64,000 nt of DNA from the NCBI RefSeq assembly GCF_036711975.1, contig NC_091975.1:2420501-2484500 (forward strand). The letters run 5' to 3'. Below are positions 50,001 through 61,393 of the stretch, one piece after another. Below the pieces are notes generated by a model. That model had not been told where the DNA came from and made no database searches. It saw nothing but the letters and a program-made list of their open reading frames with translations. Within the stretch, counting starts at the first letter, position 1; each line of letters begins with the position of its first letter. The translations under genes and the position numbers were made by a program. Source of the stretch: Onthophagus taurus (Eukaryota; Arthropoda; Insecta; Coleoptera; Scarabaeidae).

Positions 50001-53000
50001 GGCGCCACCAGGAAAGCAGAATCGTGTCACTACGATTTCAAAACCATGTGGGATAGATCCATTAATTATTTTACAAGAACGTGAAAATCGGTAAGAATTC
50101 CACAAAAATATGGTTTTAAATAAATTTTAAAGAAAATTTTTCTAATTTCAATATTTGGATAGGGTTGCATCTCGAATAGCCGCTCGAATCGATCAACTCA
50201 ACAATCTTCCAACAAATATGCCGGATGATTTACGTATTCAAGCTCAAATCGAATTACGTGCTTTGCGTTGTTTAAATTTTCAACGTCAATTGCGTAGCGA
50301 AATAATCGCGTGTACGCGTAAAGATACCACTTTAGAAACTGCAGTTAATATAAAAGCTTATAAACGAACCAAACGACAAGGTTTAAGAGAAGCTCGAGCT
50401 ACTGAAAAATTAGAAAAACAACAAAAATTGGAAGCGGAGCGAAAGAGACGACAAAAACATCAAGAATTTTTGACAAGCGTTTTACAACACGGTAAAGATT
50501 TCAAAGAATTTCATCGTAATAATCAAGCCAAAATGGTTCGTTTAAATAAATCGGTTATGAATTATCATTTGAATGCTGAAAGAGAGCAGAAAAAAGAACA
50601 AGAAAGAATCGAGAAAGAGAGAATGAGGCGGTTAATGGCTGAAGATGAAGAAGGATATCGGAAGTTGATTGATCAGAAAAAAGATAAAAGATTAGCGTTT
50701 TTGTTGTCGCAAACCGACGAATACATTTCGAATTTAACTGAAATGGTTAAGCAACATAAAATGGAACAAAAACGGAAACAACAAGAAGAAGAAAAACGAA
50801 AGAAGAAAAAGAGAACGTTGGAGAATCTACAAAACTCATTAGATTTGAATAAAAAGTTGACTTTAATGGAAACTTCGACTGGAAAAATTATTACCGGTGA
50901 TGAAGCCCCGAATCTTAGCCAATTGCAAACTTTCTTAGACCAAAATCCTGGATGGGAAGTTGTTGAAAGTGATGAGGAAGACGAAGATGACGATGAAAAC
51001 GGAGAAAATTCCGAATCCGCCCTCCACAAAGTGAAAAAACACGTCCCGGAGGAAGATAAAACGAAAACTGTTATTAAAAAGGCTAAAGTTGAAGATGATG
51101 AATATCACAAAAACGCAAATGAAGAACAAACATATTACAGCATTGCCCATACTGTTCATGAAATTGTCACGGAACAAGCATCGATTATGGTTAACGGAAA
51201 ATTAAAAGAGTACCAAACGAAAGGTTTAGAATGGTTAGTTTCGTTATACAATAATAATTTAAATGGAATATTGGCCGACGAGATGGGTTTGGGGAAAACT
51301 ATCCAAACGATTGCGTTAATTACGTATTTAATGGAAAAGAAAAAGGTTAATGGGCCGTTTTTGATCATTGTCCCACTATCGTAAGTGTATTTTATGTACA
51401 TATGTATTCGTGTTGATATAATTTATTATTCATTTCAGAACCCTTTCAAATTGGGTATTAGAATTCGAAAAATGGTCTCCATCCGTCGTTGTTGTCTCTT
51501 ATAAAGGTTCACCTGCTGGACGTAGAGCAATACAATCTCAAATGCGCTCGACTAAATTCAACGTTTTATTAACCACCTATGAATATGTTATTAAAGATAA
51601 AGGTGTATTAGCAAAACTCCAATGGAAGTATATGATAATTGACGAAGGTCATCGTATGAAAAACCACCATTGTAAATTAACCCAAGTATTAAATACCCAT
51701 TATTTGGCTCCACATCGTTTATTGTTAACTGGAACGCCGTTGCAAAATAAATTACCAGAATTATGGGCGTTATTAAACTTTCTTTTACCGTCTATTTTTA
51801 AAAGTTGTTCGACATTCGAGCAATGGTTTAACGCCCCATTTGCAACAACGGGTGAAAAAGTCGAGTTGAACGAAGAAGAAACGATTTTGATTATTAGGAG
51901 ATTGCATAAAGTGTTGAGACCGTTTTTGTTGAGGCGATTAAAGAAAGAGGTCGAATCGCAATTGCCGGATAAAGTAGAGTATATTATCAAATGTGATATG
52001 TCAGGTTTACAAAGAGTTTTGTATAAACATATGCAAAGTAAAGGAGTTTTATTGACGGACGGATCAGAAAAAGGTAATTTTTGTTTTAATTATGTTTATT
52101 TTCAATAAATCTAATCGATTATTTTTAATTTTAAGGTAACAAAGGTAAAGGAGGTGCAAAAGCGTTAATGAACACCATCGTACAATTACGAAAACTCTGT
52201 AATCATCCGTTTATGTTTCAAAACATCGAAGAAAAATACTGCGACCATTTAGGACTGGCGGGGGGTGTCATTTCCGGTCCAGATATTTATCGCGCGAGTG
52301 GAAAATTCGAATTATTAGATCGCATTTTACCCAAATTAAAAGCTACTAACCATCGCGTACTGCTGTTCTGTCAGATGACGCAATTAATGACCATCATGGA
52401 GGATTATTTGAATTGGCGTGCTTTCGGATACTTAAGATTGGATGGAACAACGAAAGCGGAAGACCGTGGGGATTTATTAAAAAAGTTTAACATGAAAAAT
52501 AGCGAATATTTCATTTTTTTGCTTAGTACTAGAGCCGGCGGTTTGGGTTTAAACTTGCAAAGTGCCGATACTGTTGTTATATTCGATTCAGATTGGAACC
52601 CACATCAGGTTATTCAATATTACTTATTATTTTCTATAACAATTCGAATAAAAATACCTTTTTTATTTCCTTAGGATCTCCAAGCTCAAGATCGAGCCCA
52701 TAGAATCGGCCAACAGAACGAAGTGCGTGTTTTACGTTTAATGACCGTAAATTCAGTTGAGGAACGAATTTTAGCGGCAGCCCGATATAAGTTAAATATG
52801 GACGAAAAGGTTATTCAGGCCGGTATGTTCGATCAAAAGTCTACCGGTTCAGAACGACAACAATTCCTTCAAAGTATTTTACATCAAGATGGGGACGATG
52901 AAGAGGTATATCTTAAAAATAATAAGATAAAGTAATTAATAATAATTTTCTTTTTAACCTCTCTATTTAAGGAAGAGAATGAAGTTCCCGACGATGAAAC

Positions 53001-54390
53001 TGTAAATCAAATGGTTGCTAGAAGCGAAGCTGAATTTGAATTATTCCAAAAAATGGATTTAGAACGTCGTCGAGAAGACGCTCGGTTAGGTTCCGCGCGA
53101 AAATCCCGTTTAATCGAAGAATCTGAATTACCTGATTGGTTAGTTAAAGAAGATGATGAAGTCGAAACAAGTTGGAAATACGACGACCCATCAACAAACG
53201 CGAGCGAAGAAAACTTTTTGGGGCGAGGAACGCGTCAACGCAAAGAAGTAGATTACACAGATAGTTTAACCGAAAAGGAATGGTTGAAAGCGATCGATGA
53301 AACTGGCGATTATGACGACGAAGATGAAGAAGAGGAACAAAAGAAAAAGAAACGTGGTAGGAAGAAACGAAAACGAGACGATTCCGATGAAGATGTCGTC
53401 GTTCCAATTAGTTCTAGTAATAAAAGGCGCCGTGGTGGGGGTGGAAATGGTGTTGATGCGAAATTGAAGCGGCAAATGAATAAATTGATGAATATTGTGT
53501 TGAAATATACTGATAGTGATGGTAGATTGTTGAGTGAGCCATTTATGAAATTGCCACCTAAGAAAGATTATCCCGATTATTACGATATTATTAAAAAGCC
53601 GATCGATATGACGAAGATTGTTAATAGAATCGATGAAGGAAAGGTAATAAATAATTACTTTAATAAGAAATAAAATTAATTTAGTTTTTTTTTTAGTACA
53701 CGGATATGACGGACTTAGAACGCGATTTCATGCTTTTATGTCAAAACGCTCAGATTTATAATGAAGAAGCCTCATTAATACATGAAGATAGTATCGTGTT
53801 ACAGTCGGTTTTCACCAATGCTAAACAGCGCATCGAGAACGATTCTTCATCTTCGTCATCAAATTCGGGTGGCATGGCTGGGATGGGTGCTGGAATGTCA
53901 GGAACAGGACAAATGTTGGATTCGGACGATGATGATAATAAATCAGACACCGATTCAACGGTTAAAATGAAGATCAAACTTAAAGGGAGGAAAAGCGGCG
54001 GGGGTTCTTCCGGTAGAAGGAAAAGAACCGCGAAAAAATATGTTTCGGAGGACGACGACGACGATGATGATTGAAAGTTTAAAATGATTAATAAAAGGTA
54101 ATTTACGATTTTTTGTGATTAGGTTATGAATTAAGATGCCGATAGTCAGAAAATATTTAGAATCTTTTAGTTAATGTTTTCTCAAATTAAAAATTCAGCA
54201 CTTTACGTTAAAAAATGTTTGTAGCCTTTATTAACTAAAATATTAAAAGGGCTATTGATGTTTAGACATAAATATATATAGGCAAAAAATATATTTGCTG
54301 ACGTAACCGTAACTTAGAATTTAAATTTCTGTATGTATTTCTAAGAAATATATAAATGGTTTAAAATTCAATAAAAAGTTTCAGACAAAA
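44040..54390 (+). CDS. brm: brahma: SWI/SNF (BAP) chromatin-remodelling ATPase
   Basis: A leader exon ends at 44148 (AAAAG|gtaagt). Eleven coding exons follow: 44704-45291, 47566-47807, 47858-48017, 48632-49729, 49873-50090, 50163-51380, 51439-52073, 52136-52608, 52675-52905, 52972-53643 and 53697-54074. Phases agree throughout and give about 1970 residues. Domain order is a Pro-rich start ([20 protein letters not shown]); the QLQ region in exons 3-4 ([20 protein letters not shown]...[15 protein letters not shown]); a Gly/Pro/His-rich exon; HSA (exon 7, [20 protein letters not shown]); BRK ([20 protein letters not shown]); the SNF2 ATPase with [45 protein letters not shown] and RAHRIGQ; the acidic/basic SnAC region; and a bromodomain split over the last two exons ([20 protein letters not shown]). 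All catalytic motifs are present. Drosophila Brm is ~1640 residues; the extra length lies in exon 5. AATAAA at ~54370 ends the 3' UTR. Confidence 0.97.
45374..47087 (-). CDS. Inositol monophosphatase (IMPA-type), nested in a brahma intron
   Basis: Six exons (47087-47022, 46957-46830, 46234-45972, 45884-45779, 45711-45560, 45504-45374) join in phase to 281 residues, the usual size for the family. Metal-binding and catalytic motifs are intact: [12 protein letters not shown] (motif with the first Asp), FIGEEETY, the signature [13 protein letters not shown] and [20 protein letters not shown]. The enzyme hydrolyses myo-inositol phosphate to inositol using Mg2+, feeding phosphoinositide synthesis. 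The whole gene lies antisense inside the 2.27-kb intron after the first coding exon of brahma; its 3' end is ~80 bases from the brahma donor. A poly(T) tract (46981-47000) lies in its first intron. Confidence 0.95.
48700..49690 (+). repeat. Coding low-complexity tract in brahma exon 5 (collagen-like Gly-Pro repeats)
   Basis: The exon encodes two repeat zones. The first (~48700-49150) is a His-Pro-Gly zone with units such as [18 protein letters not shown]. The second (~49195-49460) has about ten GPQGLPG units ([19 protein letters not shown]...). A Gln/Gly/Pro zone follows. Codon use varies between units, so the repeats are old enough to have diverged at third positions. All frames on the opposite strand over this tract are by-products of its composition. 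Confidence 0.9.
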
Positions 54391-54642
54391 AGGGTTCATG
54401 TGATATCCTTTTCCTTTCATGATTTTCAATGATACTTAACATTTATATTTTAGAATTATTTTCGTTTTGGAAAGTCATTGTTTAAGAATTTATATTTAAA
54501 ATATTTTAATGTTTTTCAGAAGGAGAATAAAACTATGGATACAAGATATTTGTATGTTGTTTGGATAAAATTATTCAATTCCATAATGGTATGTATTTTA
54601 AAATCACTGTTTTTAACTAAATGTAAACTAAGTACAATGTAT

Positions 54643-54752
54643 TAATTATCGTACGCGATGTAATCATCGAAAGTATGCAACCAATATTGCATACTGCATA
54701 CACTGTGATATTGGTTGCATACTTTCAATGATAACGTCGGGTACGATAATTA
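54643..54752. repeat. Long hairpin, 45-bp arms and 20-base loop
   Basis: Arms 54643-54687 and 54708-54752 are inverted copies with four mismatches by eye. The innermost 19 base pairs (gaaagtatgcaaccaatat / atattggttgcatactttc) are perfect. It lies ~570 bases downstream of the brahma stop, beyond its likely polyadenylation signal. It could be a small foldback element or a hairpin-RNA precursor; no known microRNA seed was recognised. Confidence 0.85.
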
Positions 54753-54944
54753 CATCTTGAAGTTAATCAACTACAAAAACCCACAACTCTTCGGTAATTA
54801 TTTTACTTAATTATTTGGATTTTACGTTGGATTAGGAAAGAAATAAAAATTGATAGTTTTTTGTAAAATCTTATATTAAACATTTCGTTTACACTTAAAT
54901 GTAGATAAAAGTTTTTATAAAACTAAAAACTTTTTATATAAATA

Positions 54945-55280
54945 CAGTAAAATTTAATATAACGAACTCGGATATAACTGACAAAATATTTTTAATTCAT
55001 ACTATTAATATTATCTATTTACTACTAGTATACTTAAATATAAATGTTAGCAATCATAGATAGAATTCAACTCGAGTTATTCCCCAACCCAAATATTTCT
55101 AGTTTTAGTGCAAGTGTAGAACTAACACTATACTTAAAACTAGAATTGTTCGGGTTTAGCCGTCTTTAGAGACATGCGGCTTATTAATTCATTCAAATAT
55201 TTTAAAGTACAAATTAAAAATTGTTCGTATAACGAACGCTCCCTTCTCCGTATTAATCCGTTGTATTGAGGTTTTGTTGT
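54945..55280. mobile_element. Copy A of the TIR-bearing palindromic repeat family, at the Tret1-like stop codon
   Basis: Left end tacagtaaaatttaatataacgaac and right end ccgttgtattgaggttttgttgta are decayed inverted ends. The middle carries atttctagttttagtgcaagtgtag and tagaattgttcgggtttagccgtc. About 335 bp. On the minus strand the element begins roughly five bases after the TAA of the sugar transporter, so it supplies that gene's 3' UTR. Confidence 0.75.
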
Positions 55281-55284
55281 ATTA

Positions 55285-56814
55285 TTAACTGAGATTCTGA
55301 TCTTTGTTGGAATTTTTCATTCCATTTTTTTTCTTATGAATGATTTCTTGGATTTCCTGGAAATTTTTTCCTTTTGTCTCCGGTAAAAATATAAAAACGA
55401 ATAGTGTCCCGGCTATGCAAATTCCGCAAAATATATAAAAAACGCTATAAATGCCAATGGCGTTGCTGAGCGGTTTAAAAAATTTCGAAACCAAGAACGA
55501 AGTGGCCCCGCCGTAAAAAGTGGCCAACCCGACGGCGACTCCTTTAATGTTGGTAGGGAAAAGTTCGCCGAGTAAAACGTATGGTAAAGTCATCATTCCA
55601 ATTGGATTACAAATCCAAAAAAGTGCTAATCCTGTGGTGGGTAACCATCCGATGTCAGATGTACTTTTTTCTAGGTAGTCTTTAATTAAAAAATAGGTAC
55701 CTTCCCCAAATAAAGCTATGCTACAACCGATTGTTGATGTTAAAAGTAACGGTTTTCTTCCTAATTTATCCACTAAAATCCCCGATAAATAAACAGCAGG
55801 AAGTTGGATACATCCAATAATAATGCTGGCAATTTCTGGTTCGATTCCGCTGTTAGAAGACTCAATGATTGGTTGGATATAAGCCTCCAATGCAGTGTTA
55901 CCATTAAATTGTTGTAACGATTTAACTCCAAATAACAAAAAAATCGTGAATCGATATTCTTTTTTCGTTAACAATTCTTTTAAACTTCCTTTATTTTTCA
56001 TATCCTCTTCGATTGTTCGTTCGATATACAACAAGCGATCTTGTAAGAATTTCTCCGTAACATTCTTCTTCGACAACATCAATAAACTCTTTGTGGCTTC
56101 CTCTTTATTTCCATTTTTTACGTAATAAAATGGAGTTTCAGGCATAAAATAAAATGTGCAAAATGATATTAATGGTATGCAACCACAAATTATTGCTAGG
56201 GTTAAATAAGAAACGTAGGGACCAATACTTAAAACAAAAATCGTTCCTAGCGTTTTGAATAACATCATATACGTCCCAGTTCTTCCTCTTATATCTTCCT
56301 CAGAAACTTCGGCTGTATAGATAACCACCGATGGTATATAACAACTCATCGCGATCCCAGCTACTGCTCTTGCAATAATTAACATTAATATGGAGTTTGA
56401 AAACATTATCAATAACCAAGCTATGAGGCTAATACAACTTGTAAAGAGAAGAGTTTTTTTACGACCAATGTGGTCCACAGCCCAACCAGTTATAAATGAT
56501 GCAGGTGCTGTGAGATACATTATTGCTACCATCCAAGAACCTTGTTCCTAAAATGAATTAATTTAATTTAATAAAATTAAAATTTTTTAAATTGATTCTT
56601 ACATCTGTTATTGGATCTCCAATGGGGGAATCTTCCCCTTGTAATTTAGGTAATGTTGGTGATGGCCAAGCAGTCATCATTCCAATTGAAATTGAACACA
56701 AAGCGGCTAAAATTTTATTTATTACTATTAAATCAAATTGAATTATTAATTTATTTTACCTGCAACTGAAGCTGCATACTGCATGTATCTGGTATTTTCT
56801 AAATTAATTTTCAT
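55285..56814 (-). CDS. Tret1-like sugar transporter (major facilitator superfamily)
   Basis: Three exons (56814-56760, 56706-56603, 56547-55285) join in phase to 473 residues with about 12 membrane segments. Sugar-porter signatures are present: WAVDHIGRKKTLL between segments 2 and 3, EVSEEDIRGRTGT, MPETPFYYV (the PESP-like motif), SLQQFNGNTA in segment 7, VDKLGRKPLLL, LLGELFPTNIKG and a terminal LPETKGKNFQEI. In insects the Tret1 family moves trehalose or other sugars between fat body, haemolymph and gut. The N-terminus before segment 1 is short (about 18 residues), as in many Tret1-like paralogues. Substrate not predictable from the sequence. A repeat copy abuts the stop codon. Confidence 0.92.
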
Positions 56815-57794
56815 TTTGGTGTACTTTATGAAACATAAACACCAAATAAATATTAATTTGAAACGTTTTGATTTATATAGTTATCAACTACACTCTCGGT
56901 TATTCAACGAGAGAAAAAATCACTTATCAGATAATATAATTACTTTGTAATTATTTAAAATGACTATTTATTTTATATAAAAACAATCGGGTATTTTCTA
57001 GTATCAAAATATTATCTTTTATTGAAAAAATTTGTTAGATTACTCTAAAAGTTTTTTGCTCAAAGTTTCGGAACCGTGTTCTACATGTATTATAGTATTT
57101 GCGACTAAATATTAAAAATGTGCTGATGAAAACATAGTGTAATCATCTAATGTCATCAATAACATTAAGGGTCAAGTATTTTTTAACACAATAGTAATTT
57201 TTTAAATCAAAATCAACCAAATTCCTATTAGTCTGATAACAAAAACAATTAAATTTTCAAGAGATGATGCAGTGTTTACATTTTTTTTAATAAATACATT
57301 TGTGTATCATTCTACTATTATATTATAAATATTTTTTTGTTAATGCAACTACGTCAATTTATGTGTACAATCAGTTATCTTTTATTTGGCCTTCGCTTTT
57401 TTATCTAAACTGTATTGCCGAAATTCTTTAAGTGAATAGAAAAAATTATTTTAAAGAAAAAATCATAAATTAATAGATCAAAATTAAAGAACCCATGATG
57501 TATATGTTGAATCAAGCAGTGATGATCCCGAGAGTCTTTTGAATATCCCAGGTCACTTTGTCTCTCCATCTTTCTCCTTATCACCTAAAAAACATTTTCG
57601 AAAGAAGAAATAGGAATAAAGTTATTTAATTTTTTTTACTGTTTTGAATTCCAAGTAAATTAACGCACCAATTTTAATTAATTAATAATTCAAAACCAAA
57701 TTCCATTAATTGCAAAACAGTGTTAGATCTACAATCATCACCCAATACATTTTTAACAACACCTAGAAGTCTATACCTTACTTAACCTATTTCT
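56815..57794. other. Divergent intergenic region, nothing recognised
   Basis: Holds the upstream regions of the Tret1-like gene (-) and the gustatory receptor (+). No coding exon or repeat seen. Confidence 0.5.
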
Positions 57795-60062
57795 ATGTCG
57801 TATTTAACAATGACTGCTCCAATATTCTCAGTGATATCACCCATTTTCCACGTTTCACGATATCTTGGTTTATTATCCTTTTATTTTGATAAACGAATAA
57901 ATAAATTTAAATCATCCTCGATTATCTACAATTTATGTTTTGTTCCGTTACAAGCAATATTGCTTATTTCGAGGTGTTACTATTCATTAATTTTCGTTGC
58001 GATTATGAAAAATGTTTCAGATTTGGCTTACATAGGAACGGGAATTTACACATTTGCTTCAATCGGCCAATTTGTTTATATAATTGTTGATAACATCATA
58101 TTGAAAGAAAAGTATGTAAAATTATTCAACACTATTGAAGAAAATAAAAGAAAATTGGTTAAAGTTGGAATAAAAATTTGTTTGAAAAAGTTACAAAAAA
58201 CGATTCAATTAATTGTGGTTGTTTTGATAATAATTTTTATTTTGGGAAGTGGATATGTTTTGATAATGGTCGAAAACGTTTTTGAAGCACCTCTCAACGT
58301 TTTAGCTTATACCCTTTATTATTGTATTCCAACGGCCGCAATGATCCATATTTCTTGTGGTATGGCTTTGTATGGTTGTTTAATAGATGCGATCAATAAC
58401 CATTTGACGAAATACCCTAAAACGATTCGTAACCGAAATTTTAATTTACGAAAAGTTTTAAATCTTTATTGGGAAACCTGCGAAAATCTTACAAAGTGTA
58501 ACAAATTCACATCAACTTTAATCGTTATCAACATGGCAACGCATGTACTACAAATTATTATTGAAATGTATGAAACCCTGGTTCCTATTATTAAAAGAAG
58601 TTTCAACCCGTTTGTGGTAACAGGATTACTTGCTATTGTTTTATCCGATATTGGAGCTCTTTATTGTTTAGCAGTACATGAATATTGCAAAAGAAAAGTG
58701 ATTTGTTGTATTTATTGGGATCATCTTATTCTTTGTTTTTTATTTTAGTTAATTAAAACGAGAAAAGTGATTTTTTGTGTTATCGCAAATGTAAATGATC
58801 AACACACAAAACGTGAAGTAAGTACAATAAAACCTCGATATAACGGATCTTGTTGAAATCGGTATATAAATGTAATAACTAGAATTCAACTTTGGTTATT
58901 CCCAGAGTTGTCTTTTAAGACGGCTAAACCCAAATTATTCTAGTTCTAGTGCTACTGTTATTCTGTATTAGATTGTTGTATATTTTTTATTGAACTAACA
59001 CTAGACCTAGAAAGTTTCGGGTTTAGTTGCAGTATCTCCTCTTTCCAAGCAGATCGTAATCTTTTTCAGCAGTATCTAGTATTTTTGAAGCAGTAGGTAG
59101 CCTTTTGGAAAGGATATCTCCTATTTAAAAGTAAATAGTAATCTTTATCGATAGTATTTAGCGTTCTAGAAGCAGCATTCTTTGGGACGCAGTATCTCTT
59201 TATTCCAAGCAGCTAGAAGTCTTTTGCCATCAGTATCTAGCATTCTGGAAGCAGTACGTAACTTTTGGAAACAGTATCTTTTGTTTGCAAGTAATTATTG
59301 CTCTTTTGGAAGTAGTATCTCACCTTTCCAAGTAGATAGTAGTCTTTATCAGCAGTATTTAGCGTTCTGGTAAGAGTAAGTAGTCTTTGGGTAACAGTAT
59401 CTCTTTATTCTAAGCAGGTAGAAGTCTTTTGCCAGCAGTATCTAGCATTCTGAAAGCAGTGGGTAACTTTTGGTCTGGAAACTTTTAAACAGTATATCTT
59501 TTTTAAGCAATTATTAGTCTTTTAAAAGTAGTATCTCACCTTTCCACGTAGATAGTAGTCTTCATCAGCAGTATTTAGCGTTTTAGAAGCAGTAAATAGT
59601 CTTTGGGAAGCAGTATCTCTTTATTCCAAACAGTTAGAAGTCTTTTGGAAGTAGTATCTCGATGTAGATAGTAGTACTTTGAAGGCGTACAGCTAAACCA
59701 GAAACTTTCTAGGACTAGTGTGTGTAGTTTAAAGTACAAATCCCCATATTAATCCGTTATATCGAGTTTTACTGTCCATATAAAATTGTTACCACATTTA
59801 ATTGTGTCTAGTTGGATGGTTTTTTAATGGGAATTGGACATTTTTACGTTGATATGACAGCTCATAATTTATTTGAATTGGATTTTAGGATGATTGCAAC
59901 GGTATCCTTAATTAAATACATTCATAATGATTTAATTAATCATTTCCATCATTGTAGCTTTGTGGAACTGTTATAACTTACACAATCATCTTGATTCAAC
60001 TCGATTTCAACGTTGATGTGTACGATTTGTATACGAATAGAAACTTTTCGTTGAGTAAATAA
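57795..60062 (+). CDS. Gustatory receptor (insect 7TM chemoreceptor)
   Basis: Four exons (57795-58697, 58749-58817, 59812-59901, 59958-60062), all phase 0, encode 388 residues, the normal size. Exon 1 carries the first six membrane segments (start MSYLTMTAPIFSVISPIFHV; RYLGLLSFYFDKR is a typical first-loop motif). Exon 3 has MTAHNLFELDFRMIAT, equivalent to the TAxGxFxLD motif before the last segment. Exon 4 has the family hallmark TYTIILIQLDF (TYhhhhhQF) followed by a short tail. Reading exon 1 alone would end in KVICCIYWDHLILC, which is intron. Membrane topology in this family is inverted (N-terminus inside). Ligand unknown. Intron 3 holds a ~950-bp repeat copy starting just after the donor. 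Confidence 0.88.
58825..59774. mobile_element. Copy B of the repeat family, full ends plus minisatellite, in the Gr intron
   Basis: Left end tacaataaaacctcgatataacgg and right end ccgttatatcgagttttactgt are clear inverted repeats of ~24 bp, the best pair in the window. Inside are ggctaaacccaaattattctagttctag and gaactaacactagacctagaaag, then an array at 59029-59690 of ~22-bp units (agcagtatctagcattctgg). The array shows a higher-order period: cagtatctctttattc recurs at 59190, 59395 and 59611, i.e. ~205-216 bp. No transposase. Insertion begins at intron position +8, leaving GTAAGT intact. Confidence 0.85.
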
Positions 60063-60251
60063 TTGTCGATTTGTTTGGAATGGTTAAGAATTAAAACAAA
60101 AATTTTTTTTTCAATTTTATATTTAGGAATATCAATTATAATTCGAATCATATTAATAACAGAATAACTATCTAGTGATAAATTAAGAAAATGAATTGTT
60201 TTGATAAATCTTTTTTTAAAACCTTTTTGAAAATTCTTATTCATCCTTATA

Positions 60252-61393
60252 TCATAGTGCCTTCCGATGATATTCAGGGGGGGCGTTTACATAATCTTGT
60301 AAATTAAAGAGGGTGGCACTATTTTTAATCATATACTTTAGAAAATCTTGTATGTTTTGCAATAATAACTGAATACTTCGTTCATCTAATGGAGTATAAG
60401 CTAACATAGAACCTAATTTAACAAATAACCTTAAAAGGTGGATGGCGCCGTAAATTTTAGACATAGGTTGTCCTGGATAATTTTGTAAAATCTCTGCGTA
60501 TTGCGGCCGCTCGAACTTATACAAAAGTTGGGTTCCTAACATAACATTAAAGTACTCTTTAAGCCCATTAACTATTTCTATTGTAGCTGATTCTTTACTT
60601 GAATTATTTGATTTTATTGATTTCTTATAACTTATATAATTTTCTAAAATTTCATCAACCGTTGTTTTGGCAGGTAAATTAACCAATTTTCTTTGCCGTT
60701 TAATCACATCCCAATCGTCGACCAACCAAGGTTTTAATTCATCAGGAATTTTTACTTTCACTTCAACCTTACTCAAAAATTGCTCTTCTGACTCAACAGA
60801 TGGATCGAGACGACCTCGTTTCTTTTTAGGCACATCCGAACTAGAATCTTGGCTACTCGACGGCGTGCTTGGCATCTTATTTTTCGCCCCTTTAGATGTC
60901 ACCTCGTTGTTCGGCGTACTTGCTCTTGAATCAGTCTCTTTGGCGATTTGTTCCGTTTTATTTTGCTTTTTAGTAACGGTTTTTTTCGATTTAACCGGCT
61001 GCGTTGAATGAGCTTTTTGAACCTCTTTTTGGCGGGCTACGTTGGTTTCGTTATACTTTAAAACCCGACTTTCCGGCACCCATTCGTCCCAACTACAATT
61101 TCATATTACAATAATCAATGTTATGAGTTGATAAAAAGCCCACGTAGGAATGCGATACATTTCAAAACAATGATTACGAAGAAAGAAAACTTACTTTTTG
61201 TTCCATCCGGCGTAGTGAATGAAATATTTTACTTGTTTCTCTTTGGTTACCATCGCTTTTAAACATTTCGCTTCGTAAATGAGTGGACCATGAAAGCATA
61301 ACACTTTTTCACCTAAAAATTTAATTTTTTATTTGAGGTTAGAATTTTTTTGGGTTTAATATTACCTTCTGAAAACTTGTATTTCGGGGGCAT
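60252..61393 (-). CDS. MRG15: MRG15 chromodomain protein (MORF4L1 orthologue)
   Basis: Three exons (61393-61366, 61312-61195, 61092-60252) join in phase to 328 residues; human MORF4L1 short form has 323. The chromodomain spans ~residues 8-85: [40 protein letters not shown], with the aromatic cage residues that read methylated H3K36. A Lys/Ser/Thr-rich linker with [13 protein letters not shown] and KKKRGR follows, then the MRG domain ([62 protein letters not shown] end). In the family it acts in the Tip60 acetyltransferase complex, the Rpd3S/Sin3 deacetylase complex and dosage-related chromatin. Complete and apparently intact. Confidence 0.96.

Noticed and set aside
58698-58748. Read-through end of the gustatory receptor (KVICCIYWDHLILCFLF, stop)
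   Set aside because: The segment is an intron with GT and AG ends; the downstream exons restore the receptor hallmark TYTIILIQLDF.
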